Of a DNA stretch of 44,966 bases, positions 25,640-34,250 are shown in pieces; the first letter of the stretch is position 1, and each line of letters starts with the position of its first letter. The translations under genes were made by a program, and so were the position numbers. Source of the stretch: Rubrivivax sp. Lineage in GTDB: Bacteria > Pseudomonadota > Gammaproteobacteria > Burkholderiales > Burkholderiaceae_C. A model generated the notes under the pieces. That model worked only from the letters and a program-made list of their open reading frames with translations. It had not been told where the DNA came from and made no database searches. Location of the stretch: contig JADCGQ010000060.1 of NCBI GenBank assembly GCA_020248945.1, positions 1-44,966 on the forward strand, given 5' to 3'.

Positions 25640-27196
25640 ATGCGACGACAAGACATCCCCCTGCTGGCCCTGGCGCGCCAGGGCGACCTCGCGGCCCGCT
25701 GCGAGGTCGGCCGGCGCTACCTGCTCGGGGTCGACGGCTTCCCGCAGCACCTGGGCACGGGCCTGGAGCACCTGCGCCAGGCCGCCCGGCAGGACGCCGG
25801 CCGCGCGGCCCGGGTCTTGGCCGAGTGCATGCCCCTGCACGACTTGCTGCAGGCCGGCGAACGGCCGATGCTGGAGCGCGCGGCCGCGCACGGCAGCGCG
25901 ATTGCGCAGATGCGCCTGGCGGTGGTGAAGTTCGGCCTCGGAGGCGATGAGTCCGAGGCGGGCGCAGGCGATGCGTGGATCTGGCTGCAGCGTGCGGCGG
26001 CCGGCCATGCGGGCGCGGAACGTGTGCTCGATGCCGCCTGGGCGGCCAGCCGCTCGCAGCGCCTGTCGGCGATGCTCGCCGCCGCCGCCCGTGAAGACCG
26101 CATCGACGCCCAGGCCGTGGCGCTGTGGGCGGCGATGCAGTCGCAGGCCGCCGGCCGGTTCGACGCCTTGGCCTCGGCACTGGCGGCCGCCGTGGCACTG
26201 CACCCGGCCGATGCGCCATGGCCGGAGGATCTGGCCAAGGGCTTCGTGGCGCTGCTGCAGGGCAGCGACGCCGCCCGGCGCAGCTGGCCACCGGTGCCGG
26301 CCGACGCCTTGCGCCATGCCCTCGAACTGCGTGCCGCCGCGGGCGACCAGGGGGCGATGTCGCTGCTCGGGCGCGCGCTGGCGGGCCTGCCGGCCGGTGG
26401 CGTGCCGGCCGCCGTGTTCGAGGGCCAGCACAACGTGCGCAAAGGCGCCGCCTGGCTGCTGCGCGCCGCCGATGCCGGTGACGGCGAGGCCTGGCTGCAC
26501 CTGTACCGGCTGCATGCCGATCACCGCCTGTCGGTGGCCAACCCGCAGATGGCGCGCTTCTTCCTGGAGAAGGCGGCGCAGGTGGGTCTGGCCGAGGCCC
26601 AGCGCAAGCTTGGTGCCTTGTTGCTCAAGGGCGCAGCAGACGTGGCCGAGTCCGAACAGGCCATCGCCTGGTTGCACGCCGCCGCGGCGCAGAACGATGC
26701 CCATGCACGCGCGCTGCTGCGCACGCTGGTGCTGCCCGTGGGCGGCACCGACGCGGAGGCCGCCTGGGCCTTGTCGATGGTGCAGGAGCACGACGTCGGC
26801 CTGGCCGCGCGCCTGGCACTGGCGCGCGCCTTCGGCCTCACCAAGCTCGAGGCATTGAGCGTCGATCCGGCTGAAGGGCTGCGCACCTGGGGCCTGGTGG
26901 TGGGGCGCAACCCTTTCGTCGTGCAGGCCCGTCTGTCGGCGCCACGTGCCGTGCCGGCGCTGGATGCCGCCGCGCAACAGGTGGCCGAGCGCGCGGCGAC
27001 GCTGTTCACGCAGATCCCCGCGGGGGGCGACCTGCGCGTGCGTTCGCTGCGCCAGCGGCGGCTGTTCGAACGGCTCGGCTTGTCGGAGGCGGTTTTCTTC
27101 GCCGACGCCAGCGCCAGCGTGCTCGACACCCTGCGCCTGGGGCCGAAGTGGGCGCACCGGACGCGTGCGCCGCTGTCGCTGGCGCTCGCGGCCTGA
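25640..27196 (+). CDS. Sel1-repeat (TPR-like) protein of unknown function
   Basis: 518 residues, cytoplasmic (no signal peptide), rich in Ala and Leu. Several Sel1-like helical repeats are visible: about 10-60 (GDLAARCEVGRRYLLG), 85-135 (GSAIAQMRLAVVKFG), 230-260 and 290-370 (ANPQMARFFLEKAAQVGLAE). The last 120 residues look non-repeat and end in a conserved-looking RVRSLRQRRLFERLGLSE segment. Sel1 proteins are scaffolds for protein complexes. The ATG at 25640 follows GGAG; the frame further upstream runs through the hairpin and is not used. Convergent with the Lrp gene; it has no clear link to polyamine genes. Confidence 0.75.
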   Translation: MRRQDIPLLALARQGDLAARCEVGRRYLLGVDGFPQHLGTGLEHLRQAARQDAGRAARVLAECMPLHDLLQAGERPMLERAAAHGSAIAQMRLAVVKFGLGGDESEAGAGDAWIWLQRAAAGHAGAERVLDAAWAASRSQRLSAMLAAAAREDRIDAQAVALWAAMQSQAAGRFDALASALAAAVALHPADAPWPEDLAKGFVALLQGSDAARRSWPPVPADALRHALELRAAAGDQGAMSLLGRALAGLPAGGVPAAVFEGQHNVRKGAAWLLRAADAGDGEAWLHLYRLHADHRLSVANPQMARFFLEKAAQVGLAEAQRKLGALLLKGAADVAESEQAIAWLHAAAAQNDAHARALLRTLVLPVGGTDAEAAWALSMVQEHDVGLAARLALARAFGLTKLEALSVDPAEGLRTWGLVVGRNPFVVQARLSAPRAVPALDAAAQQVAERAATLFTQIPAGGDLRVRSLRQRRLFERLGLSEAVFFADASASVLDTLRLGPKWAHRTRAPLSLALAA

Positions 27197-27214
27197 GCGA
27201 CGGCCGCGTGGGCG

Positions 27215-27700
27215 TCAGTCGGGCAAGGGCAAGGCCGTCGTGCGCTTGACGGTGCGCAGCACCAGCATCGAGTTGCTGCGCACCACGCCCGGCAGGTGCG
27301 CCAGCACGTCGGCGTGGAAGCGCTCCAGGTCTTCGGCGTCGCGGTACGTGAAGCGCACGAGGTAGTCGTTGGCGCCGGCCACGTAGTGGCAGTCGAGGAT
27401 CTCGGCGGTGTCCTGCACCGCCTGCTCGAAGGCCTGGCGCACGGCCGGCTGCGTGCTCTCGAGGTTGATGATGGTGTAGCTCGTGCCCGGCCGGCCCACG
27501 GCGCGCGGGTTCAGCAGCGCCACGTAGGCGGCGATGACGCCGGCGTCCTCGAGCGCCTTCACGCGGCGCAGGCAGGCGCTGGGGCTGAGATGCACCCGTT
27601 CGGCCAGCGCCTGGTTGGCGATGCGGCCCTCGCGCTGCAAGGCCGTCAGGATGGCCCGGTCGATCGAATCCAGTTGCACGGTGGAGCTTGAGGGTTGCAT
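27215..27700 (-). CDS. Lrp/AsnC family transcriptional regulator
   Basis: 161 residues. An N-terminal helix-turn-helix (about 9-60: LDSIDRAILTALQREGRI, HLSPSACLRRVKALE) is followed by the RAM ligand-binding domain (about 75-155: YTIINLES, CHYVAGANDYLVRF). It is divergently transcribed from the aminotransferase at 27847, with 146 bases between, and is the likely regulator of the polyamine operon, probably sensing an amino acid or amine product. Effector and mode (activator or repressor) are unknown. Confidence 0.94.
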   Translation of the reverse strand: MQPSSSTVQLDSIDRAILTALQREGRIANQALAERVHLSPSACLRRVKALEDAGVIAAYVALLNPRAVGRPGTSYTIINLESTQPAVRQAFEQAVQDTAEILDCHYVAGANDYLVRFTYRDAEDLERFHADVLAHLPGVVRSNSMLVLRTVKRTTALPLPD

Positions 27701-27716
27701 GTTCTTGCGCCAGAGG

Positions 27717-27761
27717 CCCGGGTTGACCGCTATCGATTGTGCCGATCAGGGTCAGCCCGGT
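27717..27761. promoter_or_regulatory. Inverted repeat in the Lrp/operon divergent region; candidate Lrp operator
   Basis: CCCGGGTTGACC (27717-27728) and GGTCAGCCCGGT (27750-27761) are near-perfect inverted arms separated by 21 bases, a spacing of about three helical turns between arm centres. A smaller ATCG-N7-CGAT lies inside. The position between the divergent starts fits a binding region for an Lrp-type multimer. A -10-like GCTAGACT occurs further on, at 27794-27801. No convincing -35 box. Confidence 0.4.
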
Positions 27762-27846
27762 CCAGCGAGAGTGGCACATTGCGTCCCGGGCTGGCTAGAC
27801 TTCGCGAGCCGCGATGTCTGATTGAACGCCACCACTGGAGGCCCTG

Positions 27847-29214
27847 ATGAACAAAGCCCTCGATCCCGCCCTGATGCAAGCCGCTGAAGCCGTGGGCAGC
27901 CAGTTGCCGTCCTCGATGGAGGCCTACTGGATGCCGTTCACGGCCAACCGCCAGTTCAAGAAGGCGCCGCGCCTGCTGGCCCGCGCCTCGGGCATGCACT
28001 ACTGGGACGTGACCGGCCGCGAGGTGCTCGACGCCGTCGCCGGCCTTTGGTGCGTCAACGCCGGCCACAACCGCCCGCGCGTCACCGCCGCCATCCAGCA
28101 GCAGGCCGCCGAGATGGACTTCGCGCCGCCTTTCCAGATGGCCCACCCCAAGGCCTTCGAGCTGGCCGAGCGTGTGGCCGCCATCGCACCGGCCGGCATG
28201 GGCAAGGTGTTCTTCGCCAACAGCGGCAGCGAGGCCGTGGACACGGCGCTGAAGATGGCGCTGGCCTACCATCGCGTGCGCGGCCAAGGCACGCGCACCC
28301 GGCTGCTCGGCCGCGACCGCGGCTACCACGGCGTCAACTTCGGCGGCATCTCGGTCGGCGGCATGGTCGGCAACCGCAAGACCTTCGGCCTGGCCGTCGC
28401 CGGCACCGACCACCTGCGCCACACGCACGACCCGGCGCGCAACGCCTACAGCCAGGGCCAGCCAGCCCACGGCGCCGACTTCGCCGACGATCTGGAAAAG
28501 CTCGTCGCGATGCACGACGCGAGCAACATCGCGGCGGTGATCGTGGAGCCCATCGCCGGCTCCACCGGCGTGCTGGTGCCGCCCGTGGGTTACCTGCAGC
28601 GGCTGCGCGAGCTGTGCACCAAGCACGGCATCCTGCTGATCTTCGACGAGGTCATCACCGGCTTCGGCCGCACCGGGAACCCTTTCGCCGCGCAAACCTT
28701 CGACGTCACGCCCGACCTCATCGTCTGCGCCAAGGGCCTGACCAACGGTGCCGTGCCGATGGGCGCGGTGATCGCGAAGAACGAGATCCACGACGCCTTC
28801 ATGACCGGCGCCGAGCACCTGATCGAGTTCCCGCACGGCTACACCTACTCGGGCCACCCGCTGGCCTGTGCGGCCGGCCTCGGCACGCTCGACACCTACG
28901 CCGAAGAGAACCTGCTCACCCGCGCCTCGGGCGACATCGCGGCCTACTTCGCGGCCGGCGTGCACTCGCTCAAGGGCGAGCCGCACGTCATCGACGTGCG
29001 CAACTTCGGCCTCGTGGGTGGCGTCGAGCTGCAAGGCATCGCGGGCGAGCCCACGAAGCGCGCGTTCTCGGTGTTCCTCGACTGCTGGGAACAGGGCCTG
29101 CTGATCCGCACCACCGGCGACACGCTGGCGCTGTCGCCGCCGCTGATCATCGAGCGTGCCCACGTCGACCGCGTCATCGAGACCATCCGAACCTGCCTGC
29201 GCCGCGCCGCGTGA
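27847..29214 (+). CDS. Class III aminotransferase (omega-amino acid:pyruvate type)
   Basis: PLP-dependent aminotransferase of 455 residues, closest in feel to beta-alanine:pyruvate/omega-amino acid transaminases. Visible: the substrate-side WMPFTANRQFK, PLP-phosphate GSEAVDTALKMA, DEVITGFGRTG, and the PLP Lys at about 296 in CAKGLTNG. First gene of the operon. The likely role is transamination of GABA, beta-alanine or a diamine end product with pyruvate or 2-oxoglutarate, but the amino donor cannot be read from sequence. GGAGG lies just before the ATG. Confidence 0.9.
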   Translation: MNKALDPALMQAAEAVGSQLPSSMEAYWMPFTANRQFKKAPRLLARASGMHYWDVTGREVLDAVAGLWCVNAGHNRPRVTAAIQQQAAEMDFAPPFQMAHPKAFELAERVAAIAPAGMGKVFFANSGSEAVDTALKMALAYHRVRGQGTRTRLLGRDRGYHGVNFGGISVGGMVGNRKTFGLAVAGTDHLRHTHDPARNAYSQGQPAHGADFADDLEKLVAMHDASNIAAVIVEPIAGSTGVLVPPVGYLQRLRELCTKHGILLIFDEVITGFGRTGNPFAAQTFDVTPDLIVCAKGLTNGAVPMGAVIAKNEIHDAFMTGAEHLIEFPHGYTYSGHPLACAAGLGTLDTYAEENLLTRASGDIAAYFAAGVHSLKGEPHVIDVRNFGLVGGVELQGIAGEPTKRAFSVFLDCWEQGLLIRTTGDTLALSPPLIIERAHVDRVIETIRTCLRRAA

Positions 29215-29230
29215 ACCTGTCGCCTTGCGC

Positions 29231-30571
29231 ATGCCGCTGCTGGACACCGACCAGGCGCTGACGAAGAACTCGTACTACGACGCCACCGCGAGCCCGGCGC
29301 CGGCCCACGCCCCGCTGCTCGGCGAGCACGCGTGCGACGTGGCCGTGGTGGGCGGTGGTCTCGCCGGCCTGAGCGCGGCGATCGACCTGCGCCGTCGCGG
29401 CTTCGATGTGGTGCTGCTCGAGGCGCAGCAGATCGGCTTCGGCGCCAGCGGCCGCAACGGCGGCCAGGCCATCCACGGCCTGGCCTGCGACCCGGACACC
29501 ATCGAGCAGCAACTCGGCCTGGCCGAGGCTCGGCGGGTCTGGGACATGTCCATCGAGGCGCTGGACCTGCTGCGCGAGCGCATCGCCGAGCACGGCATCG
29601 CCTGCGACTGGCAGGACGGCTACCTGGGCGTGGCCACCACGCCGCGCAAGGCTGCCGAACTGCACGCGCAGGCCGAGCGGCTGCAGCAGGTGTACGGCTA
29701 CCCGATGCAGCGCATCGCCGCCGCCGACATCGGCCGCTGGATCGCCAGCCCGCGTTACCACGGCGGGGTGCACGATCCTCGCTCCGGCCACCTGCACCCG
29801 CTGAAGTACACGCGCGGCCTGGCCGCTGCCGCGGCGCGGGCGGGCGTGCGGCTGCACGAAGGCACGCAGGCGCACGCCCTGCTGCAGGGCGAACGGCCGC
29901 AACTGCGCACCACCAGCGCCCGCGGCACGGGCCTGCTCCGGGCGCGCCAGGTGCTGCTCGCCGGCAATGTCTACCTGCACGGGGCTCCGACGCCACTGGC
30001 GCCGTCGCTCGCCCCGCGCGTGATGCCGGTTGGCACGTACATTGCCTGCACCGAGGTCCTGCCCAAGGCCACCGCCGACGCGCTGATCCCCGACCGAAGC
30101 GCCGTCTGCGACACCAACTTCGTGCTCGACTACTTCCGCACCACCGCCTGCGACCGCATGCTCTACGGCGGCCGCGTGAGCTACAGCACCGTCACGCCGT
30201 CGCGGCTGGCCGAGAGCCTGCGCGAGCGCATGGTGCACACCTTCCCGCAGCTCGCCGGTGCCAAGGTGCAGTACGCCTGGGGCGGCTTTGTCGACATCTC
30301 GATGAACCGCGCGCCCGACTTCGGCCGCCTGCCCGCGCCCGCACCGGGCGTGCCGGCCAACGTGTACTACCTGCAGGGCTTCAGTGGCCATGGCCTGGCG
30401 CTCACCGGCCTGGCCGGGCGCCTGGTGGCCGAGGCCATCAGCGGCGACAGCGGCCGCTTCGACGTCTTCGCGCGACTGAAGCACCGGCCGTTTCCGGGTG
30501 GCAAGCAGCTGCGAACCCCGGCGCTGGTGCTGGGCATGGCCTGGTACCGCCTGCGCGATATGCTCGGCTGA
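29231..30571 (+). CDS. puuB: Gamma-glutamylputrescine oxidase-like FAD oxidoreductase
   Basis: FAD-dependent amine oxidase of the DAO/OrdL family, 446 residues. The dinucleotide-binding fold is VVGGGLAG at 39-46. IGFGASGRNGGQ near 76, the central SGHLHPLKY and the late YYLQGFSGHGLALTG match E. coli PuuB closely. It would oxidise gamma-glutamylputrescine to gamma-glutamyl-gamma-aminobutyraldehyde. The ATG at 29231 lies 17 bases after the aminotransferase stop and is the best start, because the frame upstream of it overlaps that gene. The downstream puuD-like gene begins two bases after its stop. Confidence 0.9.
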   Translation: MPLLDTDQALTKNSYYDATASPAPAHAPLLGEHACDVAVVGGGLAGLSAAIDLRRRGFDVVLLEAQQIGFGASGRNGGQAIHGLACDPDTIEQQLGLAEARRVWDMSIEALDLLRERIAEHGIACDWQDGYLGVATTPRKAAELHAQAERLQQVYGYPMQRIAAADIGRWIASPRYHGGVHDPRSGHLHPLKYTRGLAAAAARAGVRLHEGTQAHALLQGERPQLRTTSARGTGLLRARQVLLAGNVYLHGAPTPLAPSLAPRVMPVGTYIACTEVLPKATADALIPDRSAVCDTNFVLDYFRTTACDRMLYGGRVSYSTVTPSRLAESLRERMVHTFPQLAGAKVQYAWGGFVDISMNRAPDFGRLPAPAPGVPANVYYLQGFSGHGLALTGLAGRLVAEAISGDSGRFDVFARLKHRPFPGGKQLRTPALVLGMAWYRLRDMLG

Positions 30572-30572
30572 C

Positions 30573-31391
30573 ATGCCCGTGACGCCCCGCCACTCCCCCC
30601 CTCTGCCGCCGCTGGTGCTGGTCACCAGCTGCAACAAGCTGCTGGCCGGCCACGCCTCGCACACCGTGGGCCGCAAGTACGTCGACGCGGTGCGCCTGGC
30701 CGGCGCGCTGCCGCTGATCGCGCCGCCGTTCACCGAGGCCCAGCTGCCCGCGCTGCTGAGCCAGGTGCACGGCGTGCTGCTCACCGGCTCGCCCAGCAAC
30801 GTGCACCCGTCGCACTTCGGCCAGGCGGTGCACGACGAAACCCTGCCGCTCGACCCTGAGCGCGACGCCTGGACGCTGCCGCTGGTGCGCCTGGCCATCG
30901 AACGCGGCGTGCCGCTGCTGGCCATCTGCCGCGGCGCGCAAGAGGTGAACGTGGCGCTGGGCGGCAGCCTGCACCAGGCCGTGCAGGAGGTGCCGGGCTA
31001 CGCCGACCACCGCGGCGCCAGCGCGCTCGACGAATCGACCGTCGACGAGATCTACGCCCCGGCGCACGAGGTGGCCGTGGAGCCCGGCGGCCTGCTCGAG
31101 CAGATCGTCGGCGAGCGCCGCTTCACCGTGAACTCCATCCACGGCCAGGGCGTGCACCGCCTGGCCGAGGGCTTGCGCGTGGAAGCGCGCGCCCCGGACG
31201 GCTTCATCGAGGCCTTCACGCAGCCGGGGGCCGAAGGCTTCAACCTGTGCCTGCAGTGGCACCCCGAGTGGCAGGCCGCAGGCAACCCGCAGTCGATGCG
31301 CATCCTGCGCGCCTTCGGCGACGCCGTGCACATGTACCGCGACCGCGTGCGCGGCCCCTTGCCTCGGCCGCAGCCTGCCACGGCCCGCTGA
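30573..31391 (+). CDS. puuD: Gamma-glutamyl-gamma-aminobutyrate hydrolase
   Basis: Class I GATase-like hydrolase of 272 residues that removes the glutamyl group from gamma-glutamyl-GABA. The catalytic Cys119 lies in LAICRGAQE (Cys114 in E. coli PuuD), and the His230-Glu232 pair in QWHPEW. TSCNKLLAGHASHTVG near 18 is typical of the family. It begins two bases after the puuB-like gene (TGACATG), so translation is coupled. This is the fourth enzymatic step of the glutamylated putrescine route. Confidence 0.92.
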   Translation: MPVTPRHSPPLPPLVLVTSCNKLLAGHASHTVGRKYVDAVRLAGALPLIAPPFTEAQLPALLSQVHGVLLTGSPSNVHPSHFGQAVHDETLPLDPERDAWTLPLVRLAIERGVPLLAICRGAQEVNVALGGSLHQAVQEVPGYADHRGASALDESTVDEIYAPAHEVAVEPGGLLEQIVGERRFTVNSIHGQGVHRLAEGLRVEARAPDGFIEAFTQPGAEGFNLCLQWHPEWQAAGNPQSMRILRAFGDAVHMYRDRVRGPLPRPQPATAR

Positions 31392-31443
31392 AGAATCCAG
31401 CCGCGAACCGGGCCCCGCGGCGCCACCGAACACCAGGTGCCCC

Positions 31444-32811
31444 ATGAGCTCCAAGCTTTCATTCACGTTTTCCGACCTCGAGCAGTGGCTCGACCAGAAC
31501 CGCGTCACCGAGATCGAGTGCCTCGTGCCCGACCTCACCGGCGTGGCCCGCGGCAAGATCCTGCCGCGCCAGAAATTCACCGAAGACCGCGGCATGCGGC
31601 TGCCCGAGGCCGTGGTGGCCATGGGCGTGACGGGCGAGTTCCCCGAAGAGGGGCCGTACTACGACGTCATCAAGCCCACCGACCGCGACATGCACCTGCG
31701 CCCCGACCCGAGCACGGTGCGCATCGTGCCCTGGGCCACCGACCCCACGGCGCAGGTCATCCACGACTGCTACGACCGCGAAGGCTCGCTGGTGCCCTTC
31801 GCACCCCGCAGCGTGCTGCGCCACGTGTGCGACCTCTACGATGCCCAGGGCTGGGCGCCCGTGGTCGCACCCGAGCTCGAGTTCTACCTCGTGGCCCGCA
31901 ACACCGACCCCGACGTGCCGCTGAAGCCGCCGGTGGGCCGCAGCGGCCGCAGCGAGACCAGCCGCCAGGCCTACAGCATCGACGCCGTCAACGAGTTCGA
32001 CCCGCTGTTCGAGGACGTCTACGCCTACTGCGAGAAGATGGAGCTGAACGTGGACACGCTGATCCACGAGGTCGGCGCCGGGCAGATGGAGATCAACTTC
32101 TTCCACGCCCACCCGCTGGGGCTGGCCGACGAAGTGTTCCTGTTCAAGCGCACGGTGCGCGAGGCGGCGCTGCGCCACAACATGTTCGCCACCTTCATGG
32201 CCAAGCCCATTGCCGGCGAGCCGGGCAGCGCCATGCACATCCACCAGAGCGTGGTCAGCAAGGCCACCGGCGAGAACATCTTCAGCAACCCCGACTTCAC
32301 GGCGAGCAAGGAGTTCTACTGGTACATCGGCGGGCTGCAGAAGTACATCCCGGCGGCGATGGCGCTCTTTGCGCCCTACGTCAACAGCTACCGGCGGCTG
32401 GTGCGCAGCAACGCGGCGCCGATCAACATCCAGTGGGGCACCGACAACCGCACCGTGGGCATCCGCAGCCCGGTGGCAGGTGCCGCCGCGCGGCGCGTCG
32501 AGAACCGCGTCATCGGCGCCGATGCCAACCCCTACGTGGCGCTGGCGGCCACGCTGGCCTGCGGCTACCTGGGCATCATGAACAAGATCGAGCCCGCGCC
32601 CGAGTGCAAGGGCGACGCCTACCTCGGCGACTTCCAGCTGCCGCGCAGCCTGGGCGAAGCGCTGACGCTGCTGCGCGACGAGGCCGACCTGGCCGCCGTC
32701 CTGGGCAAGGCCTTCGTCACCGTGTACACGGAAGTGAAGGAGATCGAGTACGCCGAGTTCATGAAGGTGATCTCGCCCTGGGAACGCGAGCACCTGCTGC
32801 TGCACGTCTGA
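31444..32811 (+). CDS. puuA: Gamma-glutamylpolyamine synthetase (PuuA/PauA-like glutamine synthetase homologue)
   Basis: ATP-dependent ligase of 455 residues with the glutamine-synthetase fold, expected to join glutamate to putrescine or another polyamine as the entry step. The N-terminal beta-grasp domain has PDLTGVARGKILP. The catalytic barrel keeps ELEFYL, GAGQMEINFFH, MHIHQSV, NSYRRLVRS and WGTDNRTVGIR. Its place between PuuD- and SpuC-like genes supports a polyamine rather than ammonia substrate. GGTG is the only ribosome-binding hint. Which polyamine it prefers is unknown. Confidence 0.9.
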   Translation: MSSKLSFTFSDLEQWLDQNRVTEIECLVPDLTGVARGKILPRQKFTEDRGMRLPEAVVAMGVTGEFPEEGPYYDVIKPTDRDMHLRPDPSTVRIVPWATDPTAQVIHDCYDREGSLVPFAPRSVLRHVCDLYDAQGWAPVVAPELEFYLVARNTDPDVPLKPPVGRSGRSETSRQAYSIDAVNEFDPLFEDVYAYCEKMELNVDTLIHEVGAGQMEINFFHAHPLGLADEVFLFKRTVREAALRHNMFATFMAKPIAGEPGSAMHIHQSVVSKATGENIFSNPDFTASKEFYWYIGGLQKYIPAAMALFAPYVNSYRRLVRSNAAPINIQWGTDNRTVGIRSPVAGAAARRVENRVIGADANPYVALAATLACGYLGIMNKIEPAPECKGDAYLGDFQLPRSLGEALTLLRDEADLAAVLGKAFVTVYTEVKEIEYAEFMKVISPWEREHLLLHV

Positions 32812-32821
32812 AAGCCCCGCC

Positions 32822-34213
32822 ATGGCAACCCCAACCCAACGCACCACCGCCGAGTGGCAGGCCGCCGACTCGGCCCACTTCCTGCACCCCTTCACCGACT
32901 TCAAGGGCCTGGCCCGCAAGGGCTCGCGCATCATCGAGCGCGCACACAACATCTACCTCTGGGACAGCGACGGCGCCAAGATCCTCGACGCCATGAGCGG
33001 CCTGTGGTGCGTGAACGTCGGCTACGGCCAGCAGGCGCTGGTGGACGCGGCAGCGAAGCAAATGCAGCAGCTGCCCTTCTACAACGCCTTCTTCCAGACG
33101 GCGACGCCGCCGGCCATTGCGCTGGCCGAGTTGCTGGCCGAGGTGGCGCCGGGCTTCGGCCACGTGTTCTTCAGCGGCAGCGGCAGCGAGGGCAACGACA
33201 CCATCGTGCGCATGGTGCGCCGCTACTGGGACGTGCTGGGCCAGCCCGAGCGCACGGTGATCATCAGCCGCCACAACGCGTATCACGGCAGCACGATGGC
33301 CGGCGCCTCGCTGGGCGGCATGGCCGGCATGCACGCGCAAGGCGGGCTGCCGATCCCGGGCATCACGCACATCGAGCAGCCGTACTGGTGGGAGCACGGC
33401 CGCCTGGCCGGGCTGACGCGCGACGAATTCGGCCTGCAGGCCGCACGCTGGCTGGAGGACAGGATCCTCGAGATCGGCGCCGACAAGGTGGCCGCCTTCA
33501 TCGGCGAGCCCGTGCAAGGCGCCGGTGGCGTGATCATCCCGCCGGCCACCTACTGGCCCGAGATCGAGCGCATCTGCCGCCGACACGGCATCCTGCTCGT
33601 CTCTGATGAGGTCATCACGGGCTTCGGCCGCACGGGCCGCTGGTTCGGCAGCGAGACCATGGGCTTCAAGCCCGACCTCATGACCTTCGCCAAGGGCGTG
33701 ACCAGCGGCTACATCCCGCTCGGCGGCGTGCTCGTGGGCGACCGCGTGGCCGAGGTGCTGATCGAGCGCGGTGGCGAGTTCACCCACGGCTACACCTACA
33801 GCGGCCACCCGGTGGCCTGCGCGGTGGCGCTGGCCAACATCGGCCTGATCCGCGAGCTGGGACTGGTGGAGCGCGTGCACGACGACGTCGGCCCCTACCT
33901 GGCTGCCCGCTTCCGCGAGCTGGCCGAACACCCGCTGGTCGGGGACGCCGAGACCTGCGGCCTGATGGGGGCATTGCTGCTCGTCAAGGACAAGGCCACC
34001 GGCGAGCGCTTCCCCGACGAAGCCGAGATCGGCATGGTCTGCCGGGCGCACTGCTTCCTCGAGGGGCTGATCATGCGCGCCGTCGGCGACCGCATGATCA
34101 TCGCGCCGCCCCTCGTGATCACCCACGAGCAGATCGACGAGATGGTGGCGCTGATCCGCCGTTGCCTCGATCTGACGCTGGCGCAAGCCCGGAGTGAGGG
34201 CTGGGCCCGCTGA
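32822..34213 (+). CDS. spuC: Putrescine:pyruvate-type class III aminotransferase (SpuC-like)
   Basis: PLP aminotransferase of 463 residues, of the group that transfers the amino group of putrescine or cadaverine to pyruvate. HFLHPFTDFK near the start, MSGLWCVNVGYGQ, YNAFFQTATPPA and the PLP Lys at about 291 in FAKGVTSGY fit SpuC. It offers a direct transaminase route from putrescine to 4-aminobutyraldehyde, in parallel with the glutamylated route encoded alongside. It starts 10 bases after the puuA-like stop. Distinct from the first aminotransferase of the operon (27847). Confidence 0.9.
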   Translation: MATPTQRTTAEWQAADSAHFLHPFTDFKGLARKGSRIIERAHNIYLWDSDGAKILDAMSGLWCVNVGYGQQALVDAAAKQMQQLPFYNAFFQTATPPAIALAELLAEVAPGFGHVFFSGSGSEGNDTIVRMVRRYWDVLGQPERTVIISRHNAYHGSTMAGASLGGMAGMHAQGGLPIPGITHIEQPYWWEHGRLAGLTRDEFGLQAARWLEDRILEIGADKVAAFIGEPVQGAGGVIIPPATYWPEIERICRRHGILLVSDEVITGFGRTGRWFGSETMGFKPDLMTFAKGVTSGYIPLGGVLVGDRVAEVLIERGGEFTHGYTYSGHPVACAVALANIGLIRELGLVERVHDDVGPYLAARFRELAEHPLVGDAETCGLMGALLLVKDKATGERFPDEAEIGMVCRAHCFLEGLIMRAVGDRMIIAPPLVITHEQIDEMVALIRRCLDLTLAQARSEGWAR

Positions 34214-34250
34214 TTGCTAGACTGACCGAACATGTCCGGAGGATGACCGC

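Noticed and set aside
27771..27784. TGGCACATTGC as a sigma-54 promoter
   Set aside because: The -24 and -12 elements would be separated by one base instead of the required five.
27730..32952. Long minus-strand frames (27730-29247, 29174-30925, 31459-32952)
   Set aside because: Their translations are His/Gly/Val/Ala-rich with no motifs, and they mirror the aminotransferase, PuuB- and PuuA-like genes.
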